From: Clostridia bacterium
Lineage (GTDB): Bacteria > Bacillota > Clostridia > Christensenellales > Borkfalkiaceae
Direction: 5' to 3'
Assembly (NCBI GenBank): GCA_017453045.1
Contig: JAFTKX010000027.1
Coordinates: forward strand, 1-64,000
DNA length: 64,000 nt
The notes beneath the pieces are model-generated. The model saw nothing but the letters and a program-made list of their open reading frames with translations. It was not told the DNA's origin and searched no databases. Position numbers and translations under genes: made by a program. Positions 43,911-53,832 of this stretch are shown one piece after another (the first letter of the stretch is position 1; each line of letters opens with the position of its first letter).

Positions 43911-45338
43911 TTAGTCTGACTTTTTAGTAGTAGTTTTTTTGGTAGTGGTCTTTTTAGCAGTAGTAGTTTTTTTAGCAGGCTCTTTCTTTTCTTCGCCGTC
44001 GTCCGCTACCTTTTTAGTTGCGGTCTTTTTAGCGGTAGTCTTTTTAGCAGGAGCAACGATTTCGTTGTTTTCCTTTAAGAACTTAAAGAGTTTGTCGATA
44101 ATAACGTTATTTTCAACGTAAGAAAGTTGCTTGTCGTTTACAGACTTTTTATATTCTTCTAAACTCTTACCAACTGAAGTTGCTTGTTCTAAAAGTTTAG
44201 CGTCGATATCTTCGTCGGTTGCTTCAATCTTTTCTTCGGTAAGAATTTTATCTATAACGAGTTGAGTTTTAACGTGTTCTTTTGCAGACTCTTTACATCC
44301 TTCTCTATACGCTTCCAAAGTTTGACCGGTATACTTTAAGTAATCTTCAAACTTAAGACCTTGATACATAAGTCTGTAAGAAGTTTGTTGTACCATATTG
44401 TCAATTTCTCTTTCTACTAAAGAGTTAGGAATTTCAACTTCGCTCGCGTCGGTAATAGCCTTGATAAGACTGTCTTCAATTTCTCTTTCAGCCCTTTGAG
44501 CGTTAGCCTTTTCAAGTCTTTCCTTAATGCTTGCCTTATATGCGTCGATAGTATCGAAATGAGCCTTTTCCTTAACGAATTCGTCGGTAAGAGCAGGGGT
44601 TTGTTTTTCCTTGATTTCGTGAAGGGTTACGGTAAACACAGCGTCTTTACCTTTAAGGTCTTCAGCGCCGTAGTTTTCGGGGAATTTTACGTTGATATCT
44701 TTAGTTTCGCCAATATTCATACCAACAACTTGGTCTTCAAAACCGGGGATAAACATTCCGCTACCTAAAGTAAGGCTTTGTTTTTCAGCCGTACCGCCGT
44801 CAAACTTAACTCCGTCTACCGAACCGCTATAATCGATAATAGTTACGTCGCCGTCTTTTGCAGGTCTACCGTCAACGTTGATTTCAGTAACGTTTTGTTC
44901 TAAAAGTCTGTTGATTTCGGTTTGAATATCGTCTTCCGTTACATTATACTCAACTTTATCAATCTTTATACCTTTGTAAGCGCCGATTGTAACTTCGGGT
45001 TTTACAGGCACTTCAGCAACGAGTTTAAGACCTTTTTCGTCAATTTTGTCTATAGAAACGTCAGGTCTGTCGATAGGTTCGATTTCAGTTTCTTTATCTA
45101 AAATATCAAAATAGTGTTTAGAGAACGCTTCGTTGATTGCGTCTTCAAAGAAAACGCCCTTGCCGTAGAATTGTTCGATAACAGCCTTGGGAACGTGTCC
45201 TTTTCTAAAGCCTTGAATTTGATATTTGTGCTTCGTTTTGTTGTAAGCGACGAGTTGAGCGTCGTCCCACTCTTTTGCATTTAAGGTAATGGTAATTTTT
45301 ACGGTGCTCTTTTCGCCTTTTTCTACTACGTATTTCAT
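43911..45338 (-). CDS. tig: Trigger factor with Lys/Thr-rich C-terminal tail
   Basis: A 475-residue ribosome-bound chaperone and prolyl isomerase. The ribosome-binding loop is GFRKGHVPKAVIEQFYGK near 42; the FKBP domain (about 155-245) has GSGMFIPGFEDQVVGM; the C-terminal helical chaperone domain ends near 430. About 45 extra residues follow, built of KKTT/AKKT repeats with a short acidic break (DDGEE). Normal length is 425-450. The tail could bind RNA or the ribosome; this is inference. An AGGAG site and its own promoter lie upstream. Confidence 0.95.
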   Translation of the reverse strand: MKYVVEKGEKSTVKITITLNAKEWDDAQLVAYNKTKHKYQIQGFRKGHVPKAVIEQFYGKGVFFEDAINEAFSKHYFDILDKETEIEPIDRPDVSIDKIDEKGLKLVAEVPVKPEVTIGAYKGIKIDKVEYNVTEDDIQTEINRLLEQNVTEINVDGRPAKDGDVTIIDYSGSVDGVKFDGGTAEKQSLTLGSGMFIPGFEDQVVGMNIGETKDINVKFPENYGAEDLKGKDAVFTVTLHEIKEKQTPALTDEFVKEKAHFDTIDAYKASIKERLEKANAQRAEREIEDSLIKAITDASEVEIPNSLVEREIDNMVQQTSYRLMYQGLKFEDYLKYTGQTLEAYREGCKESAKEHVKTQLVIDKILTEEKIEATDEDIDAKLLEQATSVGKSLEEYKKSVNDKQLSYVENNVIIDKLFKFLKENNEIVAPAKKTTAKKTATKKVADDGEEKKEPAKKTTTAKKTTTKKTTTKKSD

Positions 45339-45382
45339 AGTTCAACTCCTAAAATAAGTTATATTTTTTACGTTCGATATGT

Positions 45383-45411
45383 ATTTTAGCACATTTTACT
45401 CTCTTTTGCAA
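45383..45411 (-). promoter_or_regulatory. tig promoter
   Basis: On the minus strand: TTGCAA (45406-45411), 17-bp spacer, TAAAAT (45383-45388). Confidence 0.65.
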
Positions 45412-45429
45412 ATTTTTATCGCTATAAAT

Positions 45430-45458
45430 TTTACTTTTATTTAAATTTTATATATAAT
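45430..45458 (+). promoter_or_regulatory. rqcH promoter
   Basis: TTTACT (45430-45435), 17-bp spacer, TATAAT (45453-45458), 39 bp before the ATG. It is back to back with the tig promoter. Confidence 0.65.
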
Positions 45459-45497
45459 ACATATATAACTCAACCTTTTATCAGCAAGGAGCACAAA

Positions 45498-47177
45498 ATG
45501 GCACAAGACGCTTTTTCGCTTTATCACGTTGCGAAAGAACTTAATACTTTACTTAAAGGGGCTAAAATAAATAGGGTTAGCCAACCCGATAATAGCGACG
45601 TGTACCTTTTAACCCACTCGTTTACGGGGAATAGAACTTTAGTTCTATCTTCAAACGCCGAAAGTTCAAGGGTTGCGTTTACGTCGGAAGAAAAACCAAA
45701 CCCCAAGCAAGCGCTCGGCTTTTGTATGCTACTTAGAAAACACCTTTTGGGCGCAATTATCGAAAGCGTTGAACTAATCGGTTACGAGCGAATTATAAAA
45801 ATAACGTTTACGGGCAGAAACGACTTTAAGGAAAAAGTAAAAAAAGAACTCTATTGCGAAATTATGGGCAAATACTCCAACCTAATTTTAACCGAAAACG
45901 GAATTATTTTAGGTTGCCAAAAGAACGCCCCGCTCGACGTGGCGACGACGAGAGTTACTTTATCAGGCGCAAAATACGAACTGCCAAAACCGCAAGATAA
46001 ACTAGAACTTTTTGATAAAAACACGGCTATAAGCCGATTATCGCAATTCGACGGTGGCGATTTGGCAAAGTTTATCTTTGAAAACGTAAAGGGTTTTTCA
46101 TATCCTACGGCGGTTGAAGCAAGTAAAAGATGTCAGGGGTTTTCTTCCACTCTTGACCTTTACCAAAGGCTTTACGACTTTACTTTTAACTGCGAAATAA
46201 AACCAAATATCGCGGGAGATGGCAAACTTTTAGACGTGTACGTTACCGACTATTCTTCAATCGACGGTGAAAAGAGGTACTTTGACACTATTGCCGACGC
46301 TTACGACTATTTTTATACCAAAAAAGATAAGGACAAGGCTTTTTCGTCGAAGAAAAAACAACTGCTCGACAAGGTAAACGGACTTATTAAAAAACTCGGT
46401 AAAAAGTTACAGGGCGAAAGCGAAAAACTTCTCGCTTGCAAAGACGCAGATACTTTAAGAATAAAGGGCGAACTTATAACCGCAAACATTTACCGCTTAA
46501 AAGAAGGTATAGAAAGTTGCGTGCTTGAAAACTATTACGACGACTATAAACCTATTACTATCGCCCTTGACAAAAGGCTTACGCCAAGTAAAAACGCCCA
46601 AAGATATTTTAAAAAGTACGCCAAGGAAAAACGTACGGTTGAAATTTTATTACCGCAAAAAGAACAGACCGAAAAAGAACTCTCTTATCTTTACACCGTG
46701 CAACTGTTTATAAATCAAGCGACGGTAATAGACGAATTTAAAGATTTAGAAGAAGAACTTATTTTAGTGGGGCTTTTGCAAAAACCTAAATTTAAGGTTA
46801 AAAACCCCGAAGAAAGCGTTTGCAGAACTTACGAAATAGACGGATATATTATCAAATGCGGAAAAAATAACGTTCAAAACGACAGACTTACCCAAAGGGC
46901 TTTTAAAGAAGATTTGTGGCTACACACAAAAAATTACCACTCCGCGCACGTTATTATTGAAACCAAAGGGGATAAAATACCCGACAAGGTAATTGAAATA
47001 GGAGCGGAAATTTGCGCCTATTTTAGCGACGCGAAACAAGGAAATAAAGTGCCCGTTGACTACTGCTTTAAAAAGTTTGTAAAAAAACCACCGCAGTCAA
47101 AACCGGGTGGCGTAATTTACACCGATTATAAAACTGCTTACGTAACCCCCAACCCCCACGACGAACTGCTAAAATAA
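45498..47177 (+). CDS. rqcH: Rqc2 homolog RqcH (NFACT protein)
   Basis: A 559-residue NFACT protein. The N-terminal NFACT-N domain starts FSLYHVAKELNTLLKGAKINRVSQPD, the middle is coiled coil (about 280-410), and the C-terminal NFACT-R domain has DLWLHTKNYHSAHVII near 470. RqcH binds stalled 50S subunits and adds C-terminal alanine tails that mark nascent chains for ClpXP-type decay. Older annotation calls it a fibronectin-binding protein. An AAGGAG site precedes the ATG. Its neighbours tig, clpP and clpX share the protein-quality theme. Confidence 0.94.
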   Translation: MAQDAFSLYHVAKELNTLLKGAKINRVSQPDNSDVYLLTHSFTGNRTLVLSSNAESSRVAFTSEEKPNPKQALGFCMLLRKHLLGAIIESVELIGYERIIKITFTGRNDFKEKVKKELYCEIMGKYSNLILTENGIILGCQKNAPLDVATTRVTLSGAKYELPKPQDKLELFDKNTAISRLSQFDGGDLAKFIFENVKGFSYPTAVEASKRCQGFSSTLDLYQRLYDFTFNCEIKPNIAGDGKLLDVYVTDYSSIDGEKRYFDTIADAYDYFYTKKDKDKAFSSKKKQLLDKVNGLIKKLGKKLQGESEKLLACKDADTLRIKGELITANIYRLKEGIESCVLENYYDDYKPITIALDKRLTPSKNAQRYFKKYAKEKRTVEILLPQKEQTEKELSYLYTVQLFINQATVIDEFKDLEEELILVGLLQKPKFKVKNPEESVCRTYEIDGYIIKCGKNNVQNDRLTQRAFKEDLWLHTKNYHSAHVIIETKGDKIPDKVIEIGAEICAYFSDAKQGNKVPVDYCFKKFVKKPPQSKPGGVIYTDYKTAYVTPNPHDELLK

Positions 47178-47194
47178 ATACTACTAAAATAGCA

Positions 47195-47224
47195 AACGCC
47201 TTTCGGCTCTTACCGAAAGGCGTT
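47195..47224. terminator. Bidirectional terminator
   Basis: AACGCCTTTCGG and CCGAAAGGCGTT pair across CTCTTA, between convergent rqcH and the lipoprotein gene; CGTTTT follows. Confidence 0.85.
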
Positions 47225-47246
47225 CGTTTTGTCCTTAATTATTGAT

Positions 47247-47891
47247 TTAGTCGTCTTTTGAATTGAAAGAATCTTGACTGTCTAAAAGCGCGGTTGGAAC
47301 GCCGTATTTAGCGCCCGTTATCGCTCCAAGGTCTGAAAGCGTCCAAAGTTTATCACGCGTAGTACCGTCGTCGTATTCAACTACTACGAGCGCTCTATCT
47401 ACCGTCGCTTTTATAATTTCGCCTTTCATACTGACAAATACTATTTCTCTTATAGTCATATTGCCCTTTAACGAAAGTAAAACGTTGTTGTAGTTTTTGT
47501 CCCACGCTTCTGCGTTTAACTTAATCCAACCCTTCTTTTCTTTATTAGCGTCTTTTACCATCTTTGCGGTAATTGAAATTTCTCCACCGCCAAGCGTAGT
47601 AGAAGTTGAAGTGTTGCTGAAATATTCGTTACGTTCTAAAGACGATTGAGCCGTATATTTTTGAACGGTTACACCAACCAAATTGCCTTCGATTTTTTCA
47701 ACGTTGAGCCAAACTTCCTTTACGTTGACGCTATTTCTCGTTAAAGAAAAACCTACTATTTGTTTTTCAACCGAATCGTAAACGTTTACTTTCCAAGACT
47801 CGCCAACTGCGTTTTTATCTTTACAACCCGTGAAAGATAAAGCCCCGAACATCATTATAACGCATAAAATAATGCTTAAAAACTTTTTCAT
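47247..47891 (-). CDS. Putative lipoprotein, function unknown
   Basis: A 214-residue protein with signal peptide and lipobox LSFTGC (Cys near 23). The mature part is beta-rich with alternating hydrophobic strands ([29 protein letters not shown]). No family was recognised. Its start codon overlaps the nrdR stop (ATGA), so the two are translationally coupled, though no functional link is evident. Confidence 0.8.
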   Translation of the reverse strand: MKKFLSIILCVIMMFGALSFTGCKDKNAVGESWKVNVYDSVEKQIVGFSLTRNSVNVKEVWLNVEKIEGNLVGVTVQKYTAQSSLERNEYFSNTSTSTTLGGGEISITAKMVKDANKEKKGWIKLNAEAWDKNYNNVLLSLKGNMTIREIVFVSMKGEIIKATVDRALVVVEYDDGTTRDKLWTLSDLGAITGAKYGVPTALLDSQDSFNSKDD

Positions 47892-48358
47892 TTTTTGTTT
47901 CCCCCATTGTCTTTTTGCAATTTTTCAAGTTCTTTCATAAAGGTGGAAATATCCTTGAAAGAACGGTATACCGACGCAAAGCGAACGTACGCGACTTCGT
48001 CGATTTCTTTAAGCCCTTCCATAACCATTTCGCCGAGTTTTTTGCTCGTTACTTCCTGCTCTAACGAATTGTATATGCTCTTTTGGATGTTTTCAACGAG
48101 TTCGTCGATTTTCCACATAGGCACAGGGCGTTTTTCACACGACTTAATTATTCCGTTTTTAAGTTTGTTAGGATCGAAAGTCTGGCGGTTGCCGTTGGTT
48201 TTGACCACCAAAATAGGCGTTGTTTCAACCGTTTCGTAAGTAGTAAATCTTCTACCGCAATTATTACACTCTCTCCTTCTACGGATTGCCGTTCCGTCTT
48301 CGGACGGGCGTGAGTCAATTACTTTACTGTCCGTATGACCGCAATACATACACTTCAT
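47888..48358 (-). CDS. nrdR: Transcriptional repressor NrdR
   Basis: A 156-residue regulator of ribonucleotide reductase genes. The zinc ribbon is [17 protein letters not shown] (residues 3-36), followed by an ATP-cone ([20 protein letters not shown]). It binds ATP/dATP and NrdR boxes. I set the start at MKCMYCGH (48358), with GAGG upstream, rather than an in-frame codon at 48382. No NrdR box was searched for, as no nrd gene is in the window. Confidence 0.96.
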   Translation of the reverse strand: MKCMYCGHTDSKVIDSRPSEDGTAIRRRRECNNCGRRFTTYETVETTPILVVKTNGNRQTFDPNKLKNGIIKSCEKRPVPMWKIDELVENIQKSIYNSLEQEVTSKKLGEMVMEGLKEIDEVAYVRFASVYRSFKDISTFMKELEKLQKDNGGNKK

Positions 48359-48390
48359 AACTAACCTCGCTTTAAATAGCAAATTTATTA

Positions 48391-50214
48391 CTATTTAATT
48401 TTACCATATTTTTTATTTTTTGCAACCTTATTTGAAGATTTTCCCTTATTTTGCGACGTTTTTTTGTCTTTTGGCAAATCTTTTTTTGTCAAAGCGTACG
48501 CTTCTTTTATAAGTTCGGCGTTTTTTGGCAGTCTATACTGGAGTAACGCCCTTTGCATTGCCTTTTCTTTGGGCGATTTCGGAACGTAAACTTCTTGCAT
48601 TGTGTCCGGGTCTATGCCCGTGTAATACATACAAGTCGCTCTCGTTGACGGCGTTGGGTAAAAGTCTTGAACTTGCTCGGGCATGTAATGAATACTCTTT
48701 AAATACTCGGTAAGTTTAACGGCGTCTTCAACTCTGCTTTCGGGGTGCGAGGATATTAAATAAGGCACTATAAACTGTTTTTTACCTATCGACGCGTTTA
48801 TAGCCTTATACTTGTCCGCAAAGGTTTTATACACCGAAAAAGACGGTTTGTTCATTGCCTTTAAAACTCTGTCGCTCATATGCTCGGGAGCAACCTTTAA
48901 CTGTCCGCTTATATGATGACGGCAAAGAGTTTCTAAAACGTTGCTGTTTTTGTCGTATACTATATAATCGTATCTTATTCCGCTACGGATAAAAACTTTT
49001 TTTACGCCGGGTACGGCTCTCGCTTTTTCTAAAAGGGCTAAAAATCCCGTGTGGTCGACTTTTAAATTTTTACAAGGCGTATAGCCTATGCAATATTTAT
49101 CTTTACAAACGCCGTGTTCTATTTGTTTTTCGCATGCAGGCTCTCTAAAGTTTGCCGACGGACCTGACAAATCGTTCACGTATCCCTTAAAGTCTTTATC
49201 TTTAGTAAGCATAGTAATTTCGTCGATAATCGACTTATCGCTACGCTTTTGTATTCTTCTACCTTGATGATAGTTTATCGAACAGAACGAACAACTACCG
49301 TAACAGCCCCTGTGGCTCGTTACCGAAAATTTAACTTCTTCAATAGATTTTATTCCGCCCTCTTTGTCGTACATAGGATGCCACGTTCTCTCGTAAGGGA
49401 GAGCGTACACCTCGTCCATTTCCTTTTCGGTAAGCGGAAAAGCGGGTTTGTTTTGTAAAACGTATTTACCGTTCGCCTGCTTTTGAATTAACACGTCGGC
49501 GTTAAAAGAGTCGGTATTTCTCTCTTGCTGACGGAACGCCTTTGCGTATTTTACTTTATCTTTTGAAACTTCGTCAAACGACGGAATTATAACCGCGCCC
49601 TTTTGCCTATAACTTTCAACTTCGTCTCCGCTAATTAAAACGCAAGTTCCTCTTACGTCTTTTATTTTATGAAAAGGAATATGCCTTTCAAGCCTGTCTA
49701 AAATATCCCAAGTGGGTTTTTCTCCCATACCGTAAACGAGCATATCCGCTCCGCTATCGGTAAGAATAGACTGCATAACCGTATCCGCCCAGTAATCGTA
49801 ATGTGCAAATCTTCTCAAACTCGCTTCGACACCGCCGATAATTACGGGAACTTCGGGAAATAATCTCTTTAAAGTTTTAGCGTATACGATAACTTGTCTA
49901 TCGTGGCGTTTTCCTTGCTTTGAAAGGGGACTGTAAACGTCGCCTTTTCGCTTGTTTTTAGCAACCGTGTAGTTGTTTACCATAGAATCTACCACTCCAC
50001 CGCTTACCATATACGCGATATTAGGAGTTGGCAAAGCCCGATAATCGTCGTCGGTTATCGGTTGGGGTATTATTCCTATTTTAAAACCGCGACTCTCGAC
50101 TACTCTCGCTATTACGGCGTGTCCGTAGGTCGGATGGTCAACGTACGCGTCCGACGCTATTAGTACGAAATCGAGATAACCTTCGGTTTCTTCCCAACTA
50201 ACTGGTAAAAACAT
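48391..50214 (-). CDS. YgiQ family radical SAM protein
   Basis: A 607-residue protein. The N-terminal part opens [30 protein letters not shown], then the radical-SAM CxxxCxxC in [12 protein letters not shown] near 308 and YGMGEKPTW. The family is widespread, and its reaction is not established. The length is normal. The last 30 residues are Lys-rich and Ser-rich. It is divergent from DUF1294 at 50251. Confidence 0.92.
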   Translation of the reverse strand: MFLPVSWEETEGYLDFVLIASDAYVDHPTYGHAVIARVVESRGFKIGIIPQPITDDDYRALPTPNIAYMVSGGVVDSMVNNYTVAKNKRKGDVYSPLSKQGKRHDRQVIVYAKTLKRLFPEVPVIIGGVEASLRRFAHYDYWADTVMQSILTDSGADMLVYGMGEKPTWDILDRLERHIPFHKIKDVRGTCVLISGDEVESYRQKGAVIIPSFDEVSKDKVKYAKAFRQQERNTDSFNADVLIQKQANGKYVLQNKPAFPLTEKEMDEVYALPYERTWHPMYDKEGGIKSIEEVKFSVTSHRGCYGSCSFCSINYHQGRRIQKRSDKSIIDEITMLTKDKDFKGYVNDLSGPSANFREPACEKQIEHGVCKDKYCIGYTPCKNLKVDHTGFLALLEKARAVPGVKKVFIRSGIRYDYIVYDKNSNVLETLCRHHISGQLKVAPEHMSDRVLKAMNKPSFSVYKTFADKYKAINASIGKKQFIVPYLISSHPESRVEDAVKLTEYLKSIHYMPEQVQDFYPTPSTRATCMYYTGIDPDTMQEVYVPKSPKEKAMQRALLQYRLPKNAELIKEAYALTKKDLPKDKKTSQNKGKSSNKVAKNKKYGKIK

Positions 50215-50250
50215 GGTTTATTTCTCCAAAATAAAGTTAATAATTTATAT

Positions 50251-50598
50251 ATGGTTATTTTCGTTTACGTTTTAGTTTCCGTTTATATGATTGCGATAAA
50301 CGTCTATTCGTTTATGCTCCTTAATTCTCAAAAAAAAGCCGAAGAAGACGGCGAATGCTCGAAAGTTAGAGACGGCAGTCTTTTTATTACCGCTATACTC
50401 GGCGGAGCGCTCGGTATTTACGTTGCTATCTTCGCTTTAAAGTATCGAACGAAAAGTTTATTCTTAATGGTGTTTATGCCCGTGATTATCGTTATAAACG
50501 CTTTTATTTTGATACAAGGTTTTACAAACGGATTTTGGATTTTTAACGTAAAACAAACGGCTGACTTGATAAAATTTTTAACAAATACGAGCCTATAA
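50251..50598 (+). CDS. DUF1294 small membrane protein
   Basis: A 115-residue protein with three hydrophobic segments and the DUF1294 core: DGSLFITAILGGALGIYVAIFALKYRTKS. It is a paralog of 5271-5546. No clear ribosome site precedes the ATG. It ends convergent with tsaD; both stop codons lie inside a CTATAAGTCGATTATTTA segment. Confidence 0.85.
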   Translation: MVIFVYVLVSVYMIAINVYSFMLLNSQKKAEEDGECSKVRDGSLFITAILGGALGIYVAIFALKYRTKSLFLMVFMPVIIVINAFILIQGFTNGFWIFNVKQTADLIKFLTNTSL

Positions 50599-50603
50599 GT
50601 CGA

Positions 50604-51647
50604 TTATTTAAGTTCAACTCTTGCTTTTGCATTAAGGTCAACGTCTGCAAAATTGCCTTTTAAATACTGAATATATCCTTCCGCGCCTATCATAGCGGCG
50701 TTGTCCGTACAAAGCCACTTAGGCGGTAGATGAAGTTCTATTCCGTTTTGACGGCACTTTTCTTCAAGCCCGCGCCTTAAAAAACCGTTGGCAACGACTC
50801 CACCGCCCGCAGTAGCAATTTTAACGCCTTTTTCTTTGCACGCTTGAACTACTTTTTCTATTAAAATATCGACAGCCGCATGCTGAAAAGAACACGCGAC
50901 GTCGGCTTTTGAAAATTCTTCGCCCTTTTGCTCTTTGCCGTGAATATAGTTTATAACAGCCGTTTTAAGTCCGCTATACGAGAAATTATATCCACCTTCG
51001 CCTTTTAGCATTTTGGGGAGTTTTACAACGTTTTCTCCGCTTTCGGCAAGTTTTTCAACGTTAGGTCCACCAGGGTAGGAAAGACCTAAAACCCTTGCAA
51101 CTTTGTCAAAGGCTTCGCCTACGGCGTCGTCTAAAGTAGAGCCTAAAATCTCATATTCGTCGTAACTTTTTATAAAAACGATAGCCGTGTGTCCACCGCT
51201 TGCCAAAAGGCTTACAAACGGTGGCTTTAAATCTTCGTTTTCAAGATAAGACGCTGACAAATGTCCCCTTATATGACTTACGGGAATAAGTGGAATTGAC
51301 AGAGAATAAGCAAGCGTTTTAGCGTAACTTACGCCGACGAGTAACGCGCCGAGTAGTCCCGCGCCGTACGTTACGGCAACAGCGTCTAAATCGGCAAGGG
51401 TAAGACCTGCGCTTTTCACAGCGTCTTCAACGACGAGAGAAATCGCCGTAGTGTGCGCTCTCGACGCAATTTCGGGAACTACCCCGCCGAATTTGACGTG
51501 CTCCGCGCAAGAACTTAATATCTTTGACGAAAGAATTTTTCTTCCGCCTTTTATAACCGCCGCCGCTGTTTCGTCGCAAGACGATTCTATTGCCAAAATA
51601 ACGGCGTCTTTTTTTATTGTAAAATTTTTAATTTTATCGGCGTACAT
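50604..51647 (-). CDS. tsaD: tRNA threonylcarbamoyladenosine transferase TsaD
   Basis: A 347-residue ASKHA-fold enzyme. The opening is ILAIESSCDETAAAVI; the metal histidines are in EIASRAHTTAI and SHIRGHLSAS; GGGVVANGFLR lies near 285. With TsaB/TsaE it makes t6A37 in ANN-decoding tRNAs, the substrate of MtaB found at 851-2083. It starts 2 bp after the prfB stop, so the two are cotranscribed. Confidence 0.97.
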   Translation of the reverse strand: MYADKIKNFTIKKDAVILAIESSCDETAAAVIKGGRKILSSKILSSCAEHVKFGGVVPEIASRAHTTAISLVVEDAVKSAGLTLADLDAVAVTYGAGLLGALLVGVSYAKTLAYSLSIPLIPVSHIRGHLSASYLENEDLKPPFVSLLASGGHTAIVFIKSYDEYEILGSTLDDAVGEAFDKVARVLGLSYPGGPNVEKLAESGENVVKLPKMLKGEGGYNFSYSGLKTAVINYIHGKEQKGEEFSKADVACSFQHAAVDILIEKVVQACKEKGVKIATAGGGVVANGFLRRGLEEKCRQNGIELHLPPKWLCTDNAAMIGAEGYIQYLKGNFADVDLNAKARVELK

Positions 51648-51649
51648 AC

Positions 51650-52748
51650 TTAACTCATTTTAAGGTAGTCTATAATGAATTGGTCTATTGCTCCGTCCAT
51701 AACGGCGTCGACGTTACCCGTTTCACTACCCGTTCTATGATCTTTAACCATAGTGTACGGACAAAAGACGTAACTTCTTATTTGGCTACCCCACTCTATC
51801 TTTTTTATTTCGCCCTTAATTTCGCTCGCTTCCGCCATACGTTCTTCTTCTCTCTTTTCCAAGAGTTTAGAACGGAGCATTCGCATTGCTTGCTCACGGT
51901 TTTGAATTTGGCTACGCTCGTTTTGACAAGCGACGATAATTCCCGTTGGAATATGGGTAATTCTTATTGCCGACTCTGTTTTATTGACGTGCTGTCCGCC
52001 CGCGCCACTCGAACGATAAGTGTCTACTTTTAAATCTTCAGGGCGAATTTCTATATCTCCGTCGTCTTGAATATCAGGCATTACGTCTACCGAAGAAAAT
52101 GACGTTTGACGGCGAGCGTTTGCGTCAAACGGCGAAATTCTAACCAAGCGGTGAATACCTTTTTCAGCCTTTAAATAACCGTAAACGTTTTCGCCTTCGA
52201 CCTTAAAACATACCGACTTAAGCCCCTCGCCTTCGCCGTCGAGCCTATCGTATTCGGTAATTTTAAAGCCGTGCTTTTCAGCGTAACAAATGTACATTCT
52301 GTAAAGCATTTCAGTCCAGTCGCACGCTTCAGTTCCGCCTGCGCCCGCATGGAGAGTTAAAATAGCGTCGCAAGAATCGTACTTACCCCTTAAAAGAGTA
52401 CGAAGTCTGATTTCTTCGATTTCTTTTTCGGCAATAGTCAAATCTCTATCGACTTCTTCAATTATACTTTCGTCGCCTTCTTCTTGGGCGAGTTGAATCA
52501 TAATTTCAGCGTCGGAAACGGCTTGCATAGCCTTGTCGAAAACGTTGAGTTTGTTACGAACAGACTGCGCCTCGCGACTAATTTGCGCTGATTTTTGAAT
52601 ATCCGACCAAACTTCAGGCTTTTCGAGTTCTTCTTCTAATTGTTTTAATTTTACGCGAAGATTGTCGACGTCAAAGAGAGTATCCTGCCTCTTCTAAAGT
52701 CTTGTAAAGTCCCCTTACTTTTTCTTCATAAACGTCGTATCTTACCAT
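51650..52748 (-). CDS. prfB: Peptide chain release factor 2 (programmed +1 frameshift)
   Basis: RF2 encoded in two frames. The first, from ATG at 52748 with AGGAG, reads 25 codons to CTT, then TGA (52671-52673); slipping by one base at CTT gives CTT-GAC and continues to 51650, about 365 residues in total, the normal length. Landmarks are GAGGTEACDW, SGAGGQHVNKTESAIR (the GGQ loop) and RSYVFCPYTMVKDHR. RF2 reads TGA, so low RF2 favours the slip. The internal Shine-Dalgarno-like AGGA lies 6 nt before CTT, farther than the usual 3. Confidence 0.95.
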
Positions 52749-53045
52749 GATAAATCTCCTTAAAATAGAATATTGAAAATTTCACGCTTTTGATTTTTGG
52801 CAATTTTCCTTTATTTTTTACGCGTGGAATTTATAATTAAGGCAAAATTTTTGCCCTTATATAACTTTTTTTAAGCGTAGTCACTCACCGCAACTACGCT
52901 TTTAGTTTATTTAAAACACCTTTCTTTTAACCACCTATATCATAAAAAATATTTGCGAAGTAAAGATTTTTTATGAAAAGGAGTAACCAACTATAAAGTC
53001 TTACCGTTTGCCGTAGCAAATGGTTGACGAAAGGTTGTGTTACGA
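52749..53045. other. Gap upstream of prfB: hairpin, no gene
   Basis: AAGCGTAGT and ACTACGCTT (52873-52901) form a hairpin with TTTT on the plus strand. The rest is AT-rich and holds no supported gene before the tandem array. Confidence 0.5.
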
Positions 53046-53832
53046 CGAAGGCAAGGCTCGTGAGTTAGAAAAGACTTGGTAGACCTTGTTGGGCAACGTA
53101 ACGTTGCATCCGCCCTTTTTGTTTTGCAAAAAGTTTTAGATACGAGTTAGGCTAGGCTCGCTTTAAAGGATAAGACACGATAGACCTTTGTGGTCATCGG
53201 GGTTTAGCCTTTAAAGTAGAAACGACGCATAACGAAGTATATAAGACTTTGTTTTGTAAAAAGTTTTAGATACGAGTTAGGCTAGGCTCACTTTAAAGGA
53301 TAAGACACGATAGACCTTTGTGGTCATCGGGGTTTAGCCTTTAAAGTAGAAACGACGCATAACGAAGTATATAAGACTTTGTTTTGCAAAAAGTTTTAGA
53401 TGCGAGTTAGCCAAGGCTCGTGAGGTTGAAAAGACTTGATAGACCTTGTTGGGCAACGTAACGTTGCATCCGCCCTTTTTGTTTTGTAAAAAGTTTTAGA
53501 TGCGAGTTAGGCTAGGCTCACTTTAAAGGATAAGACACGATAGACCTTTGTGGTCATCGGGGTTTAGCCTTTAAAGTAGAAACGACGCATAACGAAGTAT
53601 ATAAGACTTTGTTTTGTAAAAAGTTTTAGATGCGAGTTAGCCAAGGCTCGCAAGGGTTTTATGGGTGGGATAGAGCAACGTAACGTTGCATCCGCCCTTT
53701 TTGTTTTGTAAAAAGTTTTAGATACGAGTTAGGCTAGGCTCACTTTAAAGGATAAGACACGATAGACCTTTGTGGTCATCGGGGTTTAGCCTTTAAAGTA
53801 GAAACGACGCATAACGAAGTATATAAGACTTT
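53046..53832 (+). repeat. Tandem array of the palindromic repeat family, between secA and prfB
   Basis: Seven units. Starts marked by AAGTTTTAGATRCGAG lie at 53131, 53261, 53391, 53491, 53621 and 53713; a partial first unit begins near 53046. Units are of two kinds in the order B-A-A-B-A-B-A. A units are 130 bp and nearly identical, with CTTTAAAGG/CCTTTAAAG around CGAT-A-GACC, loop TTTGT, GGTC-ATCG. B units (92-100 bp) carry GCAACG-TAA-CGTTGC and ATCCGCCCTTTTT, a terminator-like end in place of the core. The last unit abuts the secA stop codon. Confidence 0.9.

Noticed and set aside
51650-52528. prfB as a truncated 292-residue gene starting at an internal ATG
   Set aside because: The missing N-terminal part is present upstream through the CTT-TGA-C frameshift, restoring the normal 365 residues.
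53046-53832. CRISPR array
   Set aside because: Units are 92-130 bp, adjoin without unique spacers and fold as long palindromes; no cas gene is present.
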